A DNA stretch of 10,779 nt, taken from assembly GCA_004151065.3 (NCBI GenBank), contig NWUY0300013364.1, forward strand, positions 58,380 to 69,158, in the 5' to 3' direction. Both the position numbers and the translations under genes were made by a program. This stretch comes from Larix sibirica (taxonomy: Eukaryota; Streptophyta; Pinopsida; Pinales; Pinaceae). Shown one piece after another: positions 1 through 7,099 of the stretch. The notes under the pieces are model-generated. The model did no database searches, was not told where the DNA came from, and saw only the letters and a program-made list of their open reading frames with translations. The first letter of the stretch is position 1. Every line of letters begins with the position of its first letter.

Positions 1-31
1 GTATTCTATTGCGTTCCTGCATAAATCCAGA

Positions 32-340
32 TCAAATTTCCTCCAGAATTCCAACCTTAACTTTCCCATAGCTGCTGCAACTAGCCTCAAAATGCGTGGC
101 TTGGGATAACGAGAAGAGGCAAGTGATTGCCCTTTTCAAGTCTAGATTTTCACTACGGAGCAAATGGATTTGATCATCCATTCCCCTAAGATAGCTAATG
201 ACTTCATCTGGATTATTTTTTCTATCTAACGACTGTGAAAATCCAGAGCTTACATGCTCATTCTTCGTCGATAGAGCAACCCACTTTCTCTCCAGTCCCA
301 GGAAATCAAATTGACTAGGTGTATGAGCATATGAGCGTGT
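32..340 (-). pseudogene. Partial copy of the coiled-coil gene (unit B1), truncated at both ends
   Basis: This copy covers the 5' half of the family from about AHTPSQFDFLGLE to KVKVGILEEI and has no ATG. The frame is open throughout and runs into a TGA at 34-32, just outside the homology. It carries substitutions relative to the other copies but no nonsense codon. Homology ends at 35, at the same A/B boundary where unit A2 begins at 1286. The last 34 bases of the window are not part of the repeat unit, so what lies further left cannot be seen. Confidence 0.55.
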
Positions 341-348
341 AAAACTAG

Positions 349-354
349 TTTATT
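349..354 (-). promoter_or_regulatory. Poly(A) signal AATAAA in duplicated unit A1
   Basis: This hexamer is the homologue of those at 1593-1588 and 980-975, again directly followed by CTAGT and the unit junction into B1. Confidence 0.45.
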
Positions 355-466
355 ATTTGCATATAGAAAAACAGGTAAAATTCGACAACTACACAAATAA
401 AAAACAAGTGAGCTTCGACAGAAGGGAGCCACATAAAGAGACAAAAAATGGAGCAGAGCCAAGAGA

Positions 467-970
467 CTAGAACTGACGGTTTGGATCCATGAGAAGAGCA
501 CCATCCAGAGAGTCATCAAGTCTTCCTACCACCGAGTCCCCACCTAAATGCTAGACCGAGACAAGTTTCCAACCTTAGTACTCAGAGCATCTAACTTCCG
601 TTCCAAATATTTCATGTTCCTACTGATATGTTTCATGTTGACAACAGAGACCTTGTCATTAATTTCCTCCATACTTCCAACCTTAACTTTCCCATAGCTA
701 CTGCAGCTAACCTCCAAATGCGTGGCTTGGGATAATGAGAAGAGGCGAGTGATTGCCCTTTTCAATTCCAGATTCTCACTATGGAGCAAACAGATTTGAT
801 CATCCATTCCCCTAAGATAGCTAATGACTTCATCCGAATTAGTTTTTCTATCTAACAACTGTGAAAAACCAAAGCTTCCATGCTCATTCTTCGTCGATGG
901 AGCAACCCACTTTATCTCCAATCCCAGGAAATCAAATTGACTAGGTGTATGAGCATATGAGCGTGTAGCA
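467..970 (-). pseudogene. Partial copy of the coiled-coil gene (unit B2-A1), 5'-truncated and frameshifted
   Basis: Homology to the fullest copy begins at AHTPSQFDFLGLE, so the first 24 or so residues, including the ATG, are absent. The frame before that point contains a TAA. The 5' half (unit B2) is open and keeps the first predicted coiled coil. A single-base deletion near 560 turns VGKFVSA into VGNLSRSSI and a stop at 546-544. In the ancestral frame the internal TAG is also present, followed by an open tail to a TAG at 469-467. It lies 3' of copy A2, joined through the 3' UTR and AATAAA of that copy. It is almost certainly non-coding now. Confidence 0.6.
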
Positions 971-974
971 CTAG

Positions 975-980
975 TTTATT
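975..980 (-). promoter_or_regulatory. Poly(A) signal AATAAA in duplicated unit A2
   Basis: This hexamer is the homologue of the one at 1593-1588. Only about 11 bp beyond it the sequence switches into the next unit's 5' coding half, so the unit junction lies just past the poly(A) signal. Confidence 0.45.
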
Positions 981-1092
981 ATCCGCATATAGAAAATTAG
1001 GTAAACTTTGACAACCGCACAAAGAAAAAACAAGTGAGCTTCAACAGAAGGGAGCCATATCAAGAGACAAAAAACAGAGCAGAGCCAAGAGA

Positions 1093-1286
1093 CTAGAGCT
1101 GACGGTTTGGATCCCTGAGAAGAGTGCCATCCGGAGAGTCATCAGGTCTTCTGACCACCGAGTCCCCAGCTGAATGCTGGACTGAGATGAGTTTTCCAAC
1201 CTCAATACTCTGAACATCTAACCTCCATTCCAAATCTTTCATGTTCCTACTGATATGTTTCATGTTGACAGCAGAGACCCTGTCAT
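1093..1286 (-). pseudogene. Partial copy of the coiled-coil gene (3' half, unit A2)
   Basis: This is the C-terminal half of the family, starting abruptly at the N at 1287 with DRVSAVNMKHISRNMKDLEW and running to the shared TAG at 1095-1093. It is the one copy with CAG (Gln) where the copies at 467-970 and 1706-2269 carry TAG, so it reads through to ...LRDPNRQL. It has no start codon or promoter, because the 5' half is missing at the breakpoint. The sequence before it on the minus strand (1288-1575) is not part of the repeat unit. A 3' UTR and AATAAA (980-975) follow, then a direct fusion to the next partial copy. Confidence 0.6.
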
Positions 1287-1287
1287 N
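1287..1287. other. Single ambiguous base exactly at a repeat breakpoint
   Basis: The only N in the window. To its left the sequence matches the repeat unit up to ...CCTGTCAT. To its right homology stops at once. The base expected at this place from the intact copy is T (CCATTAATTTCC at 1898-1909). Confidence 0.9.
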
Positions 1288-1580
1288 GATTATAAAAAAG
1301 TAAGACAAAGGTTACAAAAAAATGGGGAGGGACTGCTACCACATAAGTACAATGTCCAGGACACCTTGTTCATCATTTACTATTCTAAAACTGTCATGAA
1401 ACTTCCCTAATCTATGGAGACTATCTTCTTACAGACTGCCCAAGCAAGAGGAGACAAAAACAGAACATGCCTATGAAACAAATAGTGTTGTTCTTCCCTT
1501 CATAGCTTCCCAAACAAGCATCTTCTTTTTAACCAGATAAAACAACAAAATACCTCTACCAGACTTTCCTATGGCTTGTA
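1288..1580. other. Unique 3' flank between the fullest copy and the permuted array
   Basis: This stretch has no homology to the repeat unit. On the minus strand it follows the fullest copy directly after AATAAATTAGTGCTACA. It runs through a T-rich stretch (CTTTGTCTTACTTTTTTATAATC) to the N at 1287. No open frame, tRNA or coding motif is visible. It is best read as the original downstream flank of the gene. Confidence 0.45.
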
Positions 1581-1587
1581 GCACTAA

Positions 1588-1593
1588 TTTATT
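1588..1593 (-). promoter_or_regulatory. Poly(A) signal AATAAA of the fullest copy
   Basis: AATAAA on the minus strand, about 110 nt after the ancestral stop at 1706. The equivalent hexamer recurs in the duplicated units, so it belonged to the ancestral 3' UTR. Confidence 0.5.
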
Positions 1594-1705
1594 ATCCGTA
1601 TATAGCAAAACAGGTATACTTCGACAACCGCACAAGGTAGAAACAAGTGAGCTTCAACATAAGGGAGCCATATCAAAAGACAAAAAATAGAGCAGAGCCA
1701 AGAGA

Positions 1706-2269
1706 CTAGAGCTGACGATTTGGATCCCTGAGAAGAGTGTCATCCAGAGAGTCATTAGGTCTTCCGACCACCGAGTCCCCACCTGAATGCTAGGCCGAGA
1801 CGAATTTTCCAACCTCAGTCCTCAGAGAATCTAACTTCCGTTCCAAATCTTTCGTGTTCCTACTGATATGTTTCATGTTGACAATAGAGACCCTGCCATT
1901 AATTTCCTCGAGAATTCCAACCTTAACTTTCCCATAGCTGCTGCAGCTAATCTCTGAATGCGTGGCTTGGGATAACGAGAAGAGGTGAGTGATTACCCTT
2001 TTAAAGTCCAGATTCTCACTACGAAGCAAACAGATTTGATCATCCATTCTCCTAAGATAGCTAATGAATTCATCTGAATTAGTTTTTCTATATAACAATT
2101 GTAAAAAACTAGAGCTTCCATGCTCATTCTTCGCCGATGGAGCAACCCACTTTCTCTCTAGTCCCAAGAAATCAAATTGACTAGGTGTATGAGCGTGAGA
2201 GCTTACTAGAATGCCTTCATCAGTCTCTTGGCTGCCATCCATCACATAGTAAGCCTTCGAATCCGCCAT
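1706..2269 (-). pseudogene. Small unrecognised coiled-coil gene, fullest copy, interrupted by one in-frame TAG
   Basis: I do not recognise this protein family. Translation from the ATG at 2269 (MADSKAYYVMDG...) gives 159 residues before a TAG at 1792-1790. The same frame then stays open for 27 more codons, ending ...RDPNRQL before a TAG at 1708-1706. A downstream partial copy (1093-1286) has CAG at the equivalent of the internal stop, so a 187-residue ancestral product is likely. Residues about 65-100 and 130-157 carry heptad-like hydrophobic spacing (ISYLRRMDDQICLLRSENL and MKHISRNTKDLERKLDSL), which suggests two coiled coils and a protein-interaction role. No signal peptide, membrane segment or catalytic motif is visible. 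A TATA-like box lies upstream and AATAAA downstream. No intron is needed. It could instead be a functional 159-residue gene if the TAG is the real stop. Confidence 0.55.
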
Positions 2270-2448
2270 TCTTTAAGGCCTCTCGTGTTTCCACACTAAT
2301 TTCTTGCACCGCAGACACCGGGAAGGAGCCGAAACACAATCCCAAGCTTGAGCATTGCAATCCCCCATATCACAGACCCGTTGCCTCTTCTCCAAACTCC
2401 GCTCAAAATTAAAAATAGAGATGATGTGAATTCCGCTCCACATGCCTG

Positions 2449-2456
2449 TATTTATA
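2449..2456 (-). promoter_or_regulatory. TATA box candidate for the coiled-coil gene
   Basis: TATAAATA on the minus strand, about 180 bp upstream of the ATG at 2269. It implies a transcription start near 2420-2425 and a 5' leader of about 150 nt with a few short upstream ATGs. An imperfect hairpin (arms TGTATCCA/TGGATACA, loop CCGTA) lies about 15 bp further upstream. Only the fullest copy has this region. Confidence 0.5.
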
Positions 2457-2479
2457 ACCATCCTATCCCGTGTATCCAC

Positions 2480-2735
2480 CGTATGGATACAACGCATGGC
2501 CTCCAACTATCTCCAACACAAAACATTCCCCTTTGCATTCAATGTGGCGTGGGAGCAGATCTAAAGGTTGATTTCGAGAAGTGTGTGAGCCATAAAATAT
2601 TGCCACCCTAAGTTTAACTTCGAAGATGGATTGGGATGCACAAGGCAATGAGGACAAGCATCTTTAAAGGAAGGTGCTTCCTTCTTGTTCCATGGACTTA
2701 TAGGTCCATCCATTCTATTAACCACAAGATTTGGA
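2480..2735. other. Spacer between the gene promoter and the LINE 3' end
   Basis: No gene is supportable here. The part next to 2736 may be LINE 3' UTR, but no poly(A) tail or target-site duplication can be recognised. It contains an 18-bp near-palindrome at 2692-2709 (ATGGACTTATAGGTCCAT, one mismatched pair). Short open frames on both strands have no family resemblance. Confidence 0.4.
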
Positions 2736-3180
2736 TTAAGGGATCCAATTTCTATCATAGGTCTGTTGATTACTCACCAAAATGCCACAATTTAATCTTG
2801 TTCCTTTATTAGCCATGCTATCTGCTTGTTGGTTGAAGGTTCTCAGCACGTGGAGAAAATTAATTTCTTTGAATTCCTTAACGATGCACTTCAAGAGATA
2901 ATGCATCTTTGTATCCGGGTTCTTGTGATTCTTCATCAAGTCCCTCGCTTCTCTGATGATCATTAGTGAATCACCAATAACGACCAATTCCTCGATGCCG
3001 ATGCTCCTTGCTAACTCCAATCCTTTGATTAAGGCCAGCCATTCCGCTCCATTGTTCGATTTTCTCCCTATTCCCCAAGCACACTCCTTCTATTTGTTCT
3101 TCTTAGAGTCATAAATGACTCCACCCACTCCTACCAACCCATGGTTTCCTTTCAAGGCACCGTCGAAGAACATGGATTTG
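2736..3180 (-). pseudogene. LINE ORF2, C-terminal RNase H (RVT_3-like), one nonsense codon
   Basis: RNase H would remove RNA from the RNA/DNA hybrid. All four catalytic acidic positions can be seen. They are Asp in FFDGALKG (3164-3162), Glu in NNGAEWLAL (3044-3042), Asp in VIGDSLMII (2972-2970) and Asp in FNQQADSMANKG (2822-2820). The only break in the domain is a TAG at 3092-3090, and the frame is the same on both sides. The frame ends ...YDRNWIP at TAA 2738-2736. The pattern resembles the RVT_3 RNase H found at the end of RNase-H-bearing plant L1 elements, not the retroviral type. It is the best preserved catalytic domain of the element. Confidence 0.85.
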
Positions 3181-4320
3181 CATCCAAGATTTTCCCACCA
3201 TCTTTGAAAGTCCACTGTGTTCATTCTTAATTTCCAGTTCGTTGATTTGGATCTTTTGGGAGGCTTAATCCAGATGAGGGATGTGGGAGGCACCATGAAT
3301 TCAGAGACCCAAAATTTTTCCTCGACCGAAAGAGGCTCTTTGTTTATGTTGAACATCCCCCTCGTGGATAAGGCTTCCACCCATAAAGCCTTGGCAGAAG
3401 CAATAAATTTGCCTGGGCTAGTGCTTCTTTCTTCAAAAATCTCTTTATTTCTCACTGTCCAAATCTTCCAGCAAATGAACTTTGGGAGGGCTTCCCATGC
3501 TCTTACGAAGTCAGGTTTCTGAGAGAGGGAGCCTTGATAATAGTCTTTCCAGCATTTGAAGAGATCGTTCCAATTAGTTGGCAGGGTCAAATTAAAATGC
3601 AGATCATGGAAGGCACGATTCCATACCTCTTGAGAAAACTTGCATTCTAGGAAGATGTGATCAATTGATTCTTCCGAATCTTTGCAAAGGATACATCGCA
3701 TTGGACCTTAGATTTCTCTTTTTCTCAGATTTTATGTGGACTTAATGTTTTGCGATGGGCAAGGATCTAGAAAAAGGCGTTGATTTTAGGTAGGCCGTCC
3801 TTACACTAGACTTTGTTCCACTTTTATTTTTTGTTACTGTTGTTCCTGTGTCCAGAAGCAATACGATAACCTTCTTTTACAAATTAGAAACCATATTTTC
3901 CCCACCCTCTCTTGTCTATAAGATAGCGATGAACAAGGCTGACCCATGCAGCAAGGAGAGAATCATACTGAAGCATGTCATGAGATGAACCGAAATCTCC
4001 AACTCTTTCCATTCGGCCCATCTGCCACTGCTGCTCCAATTTGAAATATCAAACCGAGTTGAGATGTTTAATTGGTCTAAACAATTCTTGAGATTTGAGA
4101 ACTCCAACAAGAAATTTGCAGGGGAGTTTCATCCTAGAATGCCATGCCAAATACTTATTCGTTTTCCATTTCCAGGTATCTAATAGAGATTATCTTGAAT
4201 TATGTGAGCAACCTTCTTGAATAGGTCCCATATTGGAGTTCCTCTCTTATTCATGTCAATATCATCTACGCATCTTCGCCTTGATCCTTTCAGGTATTTT
4301 TTCTGAAGAACCTCCTTCCA
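3090..4320 (-). pseudogene. LINE ORF2, connector and zf-RVT domain leading into RNase H
   Basis: The frame continues from 4320 with WKEVLQKKYLKG, GTPIWDLFKKVAHIIQDNL, IPGNGKRISIWHGILG and DISNWSSSGRWAEWK, typical of the stretch between RT and zf-RVT in plant LINEs. Stops at 4182-4180 (TAG) and 4131-4129 (TGA) fall where Trp is expected. A frameshift follows near 4000. A further frame gives FVKEGYRIASG, then WNKV-stop-CKDGLPKINAFF-stop-ILAHRKTLSPHKI with TAG at 3808-3806 and 3769-3767, again Trp positions. Another shift near 3705 leads to CILCKDSEESIDHIFLECKF, the zf-RVT C-x2-C/H-x4-C part (about 3695-3640). The frame then stays open to 3092. Confidence 0.85.
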
Positions 4321-4902
4321 CTAGGAATTTTCACCAAAGACAATTCTCCAAAGAATTTTTGCTCCGAGAGCGAGGTTCATTGTACTCAGATCTCTCACTC
4401 TGTCTCCTCCACAATTTTTTGGGCTGGAGACTGTGTCCCAATTAATCAAATGATTTTTTTTTGAACCGCTAGATTCCCCCCCTTGCCATAGAAGTTTTTT
4501 GATTTCTCTAGTGACTTCTTGCATTCTAGTTTTTGGGGCTAGTGAGTTTGAGCACACATAAATTGGATAAGCAGAAAGAATAGAGTCAATCGTATTGAAA
4601 CTTGTCATGGCCTTAGTTTGTTTGTGGAAGTACTCAGTATTACTATCTCCACCTTTTAACCACAACTGCCAAAACTTCAATCTCTAGACCTCTTCCTCTT
4701 CTCTTGCTGCATTAGCAATCTTCTTGTTCAACTCATTCTCCTAACACAAGAGTGCGTTGGTCACCTTGCCCTTCTCCATACTGAATTGAAGAGAAGCTAG
4801 ATCTTTTTGCAACTGAGTTTTTTTATAGTTTGGACTCTTGAAAGTGGTTTTTTCCTAGCTCTTTAAAGCATAACGCACAGATCTAAGTTTAGACTCCCAA
4901 AC
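4321..4902 (-). pseudogene. LINE ORF2, pre-RT and post-RT remnants fused across a deleted RT core
   Basis: This stretch is in the same frame as the endonuclease. It runs through an alpha-helical linker to FWQLWLKGGDSNTEYFHKQT (4674-4615), the conserved segment before LINE reverse transcriptase. After only about 12 residues it continues with ILSAYPIYVCSNSLAPKT (about 4581-4528) and KKLLWQGG...INWDTVSSPKNCGGDRVRDLS, which normally follow the RT thumb. About 350-400 residues are therefore missing, including the palm with the catalytic Asp pair. The frame survives the deletion. TAG stops lie at 4857-4855, 4743-4741, 4686-4684 and 4323-4321. The last lies in a context where the family has Trp-Trp (S-W-W-K). 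Confidence 0.85.
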
Positions 4903-5726
4903 CTAGCTAAGAGACTCAACATAATTCAGATTCCAAGCATTTTGGATTAAATCCATTGCTTTCACATCTTGTATCCAAATAGGATTGAAACGAAAAGGTA
5001 TGGGACCAAGATTAGCCGAAGAAGATAGGGCTAAAGAGATGGGCTTATGATCTGAAAGAGCAAAATGTAAAGCGAAGGAGGCTAGTAGTATATATTTTAG
5101 AAGAAAAGACGAACTTACCATAAACTTGTCAAGTCTTGCCGCAATGTGGCCAATACGAATCCGTTTGTTGCTCCATGTATATTTCCCATTCTTCAAAGAG
5201 TGATCCAGCATGCCCAGATCTAAGATCAAGTCCTCCAACTTCTCTCCAAAGGGATCCCTTACTTTCGAGCCACCTCGTTTCTCCAGCTGCGACTTGGTGG
5301 TATTGAAATCCTCATAAATAATGATATTTTTCCCTCATAGATCCTCTTTAAGCGAAGAGAGCTCTTCCCAAAAGTTTAGTTTGTCCCTGTAGTGCGTTGG
5401 CCCATAAACATTCCAGATATAAATAGATCCAAGATAATCCTGCTCCTGGATTTCATTCAGAAGCCAATGAGAGTTTTCTTAGACATATTTTATTGCATAT
5501 TTGTTTGAAATGAAAGTCGTGATTCCTCCAGAAGCCCCTCTAGAGCTTATGGCTTTTTCCTGGCTATTGTTCCAGAAAATACGCGAAATTGCCAAAACCT
5601 CCACGTCAGTCATTTTGGTTCTTGGATTAGCAGCATGTATGGTATTTCGGATTTTATAATATATTTTATTGCTTCCACTTTGGTTGGGCTTCCCAAACCC
5701 TTGCAATTCCAAGATACAACTTTCAT
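4903..5726 (-). pseudogene. LINE ORF2, endonuclease domain (EEP/AP-like), broken
   Basis: The ORF2 start is placed at the ATG at 5726, giving MKVVSWNCKGLGSPTKVEAI, a classic LINE endonuclease N-terminus. The frame holds to LLIQE near 5621. A one-base deletion at about 5619-5621 then shifts it to a second frame, which continues TKMTDVEVLAISRIFW and stays in register far into ORF2. Motifs along it are NVYGP (about 5412-5398), EDFN (about 5323-5312, normally GDFN), RLDKF (5136-5122) and SDHKP (5055-5041). Stops interrupt it at 5481-5479 (TAA), 5337-5335 (TGA at the Trp expected after DL) and 4905-4903 (TAG). The enzyme would nick target DNA for target-primed reverse transcription; this copy cannot be made in full. 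Confidence 0.85.
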
Positions 5727-5752
5727 TATTTCTTGGGCAGTTGAGATCCTAC

Positions 5753-7083
5753 TTAGGACTTGCCATCTGCTTTTGTCCCTCCTGATATTTTAGAATTTTG
5801 GAGAAGTTTTGTTTCCTCTAGGATCCTCTATCTTCCTAGTTCTAACTCTCTTTCCGATTCTTGTTCTCTGTGGTACCTTTGAGACTTTCTTCCTCTGGTA
5901 TTTGGGGGTGGACCCAATTCCTGAATTTCCTGGGATCCTTGTGAGGTAGAATGCTCAGGGGTAAGACCCTGCGGTGTGATTTTACTTTTCTTAACCATCA
6001 CTGCGCAAGAGCCTCCTGGTGTTGAGAAGCCCTCAAAAGTATGCTCTAACCTTTATTCTCTAGGAACATGGGAAGGTATGCTGACAATTGCTAGAACCTC
6101 TCGATCTTCTATTTATGCTTCTGCTAGGGGGGTTTCTATTATAGGGATTTCTCCTTCTTCGGTGTCAAGATCCTGAAACTGGTTACTAGCTGATGCTCCT
6201 TTACCTTCCTGAGTTTGTTCCTTGATTTTTTCTGGTTGTGACCCATTGGATGAAGGAGCTGGATGGGGCATTCTCCTTCCCCTTTCTACTTGTTTCCAAC
6301 CTTCCTCTTGATTTTTTTCAGAGGTTTCTTGAGCAGCTTTTGTGCAATTTTTAACGAAGTGTCCATATTCATGGCACTTTTTACAATTGAAGGGAAGATG
6401 TTCATAGTCTACTTTTTGCAAGTGTTCCCACCTGTGCACAAGCTAACGACATCTGGTAGGCCTTTTTCCAGATCAACCTCTACACAAATACTTGCACAAG
6501 AAAACAAAGGTCCCTTTGGTTCCGCCTTGTCGATGTATTTGCAGAGAGAGTTTCTGATTTCCTGAAGGGTCTCATCGTTTCAACAGTGCATAGGGAGATG
6601 AGGGAGACGAACCCACACTGGAACTGTTGGGGGCACGTCCTTTTCTGGGTCAAAGGAAAGACTCCAGCGATTTAGGTATAATCCTCGGGGACCCATGAAG
6701 TAAGGTCCACTCCTGAAAATGAGATCTCTGTCATTTTTATTTTCAAACAAGAAGGAGAAGAACCCCTTTCCACAGAAGCAATGTTGCAGGCCTCCTGAAA
6801 TCAGAGGCATCCAATTCTTGTTAACCCAAGAGTCCATCATTTTTGGTGAGGGCCAGATCCGGGTAAATCGTCCTATCATAAATTTCTCACTCAAAGCCAA
6901 ATTTTTCATTCTTGAAGCGGCGAACATGATCTGGATTCGTGGGGCAGCAACCCACTTGACGAATCCATCACCAGAATCCAGAGACAAGAGAGGGGGGGAG
7001 GGCGTGGAGGAAACCAACGCTTTGAAATATTCATCGAGCATCCACCTCCGGTCCTCCGGGATCAGATCCGGAGGAGGATACAT
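5753..7083 (-). pseudogene. LINE ORF1 (DUF4283-like domain plus CCHC zinc knuckle), broken
   Basis: ORF1 in plant LINEs encodes the nucleic-acid-binding partner of the element's RNP. From the ATG at 7083 the frame gives MYPPPDLIPEDRRWMLDEYF, then a DUF4283-like core with FMIGRFTRIW, FFSFLFENKNDRDLIF, GPYFMGPRGLYLNRWS and VPVWVRLPHLPMHC. A TGA at 6582-6580 follows, where the family usually has Trp (HC-W-ND). Reading on, ICVEVDLEKGLPDVV is followed by a frameshift near 6440-6450. The CCHC knuckle CKKCHEYGHFVKNC lies at 6385-6344 (C-x2-C-x4-H-x4-C). A Gln/Glu/Lys-rich tail follows with stops at about 6115 and 6060, and another frame ending ...QELGPPPNTRGRKSQRYHRE at about 5920-5860. The likely ancestral stop is TAA at 5755-5753. 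Confidence 0.85.
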
Positions 7084-7099
7084 CACACTCGCGAGTGTG
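7084..7099. repeat. Perfect 16-bp palindrome abutting the LINE ORF1 start codon
   Basis: CACACTCGCGAGTGTG reads the same on both strands and sits directly before the ATG at 7083 on the minus strand. An out-of-frame ATG at 7103-7101 starts a 23-codon reading frame that overlaps the ORF1 start. The palindrome may be a fragment of the LINE 5' UTR with regulatory use, or chance. Confidence 0.7.

Larger units (their letters stand above)
35..1287 (-). repeat. Two-unit direct repeat array, circularly permuted (A2-B2-A1-B1 on the minus strand)
   Basis: The segment consists of two units of about 626 bp. The B part (5' coding half) lies at 35-348 and 661-974. The A part (3' coding half, 3' UTR, poly(A) signal) lies at 349-660 and 975-1286. 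Matching landmarks are spaced 626-627 bp apart: the A/B boundary at 35, 661 and about 1288, and AATAAA at 349 and 975. Both A-to-B junctions are alike, with AATAAACTAGT leading into CGCTCATATGCTC. The total length is almost exactly two units. The fullest copy (about 1580-2215) has the same B and A parts contiguous but with unique flanks on both sides. Confidence 0.75.
2736..7099 (-). mobile_element. Degenerate plant L1-type LINE with RNase H, internally deleted
   Basis: Reading the minus strand from 7083, the order is ORF1 (DUF4283-like domain, CCHC knuckle, basic tail), a 26-bp gap, then ORF2. ORF2 has an AP-like endonuclease, a pre-RT motif, a post-RT region, a zf-RVT domain and an RNase H. 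This is the domain order of plant L1-clade LINEs that acquired an RNase H. The whole RT catalytic core is missing. Both ORFs contain many stops and at least three frameshifts. The outer ends are uncertain: no poly(A) tail or target-site duplication was found, so 2736 and 7099 are coding-based limits. The element is non-autonomous and dead. Confidence 0.9.

Noticed and set aside
250-519. 89-codon open frame on the minus strand
   Set aside because: It is in another frame across the 3' UTR and unit junction of the duplicated gene fragments, with no family resemblance.
1288-1580. A 5'-truncated retroelement inserted in the array
   Set aside because: The T-rich end resembles the 3' part of some retroelements, but no domain, poly(A) tail or target-site duplication supports it. 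It fits better as the original 3' flank of the gene.
2206-2215. A 5' splice site (CTAGTAAGC) near the start of the gene
   Set aside because: The frame continues unbroken through it and into conserved sequence, so no intron is required.
2273-2506. 77-codon minus-strand frame just upstream of the ATG at 2269
   Set aside because: It spans the TATA box and leader, and ends 3 bases before the ATG. Cys-rich residues look suggestive, but there is no motif and no support for translation.
2185-2611. Open frames on the plus strand around the gene start
   Set aside because: They run antisense to the gene's 5' end and promoter, have no recognisable domain, and are best explained as chance.
6263-6565. 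100-codon plus-strand open frame
   Set aside because: It is antisense to the CCHC region of LINE ORF1.
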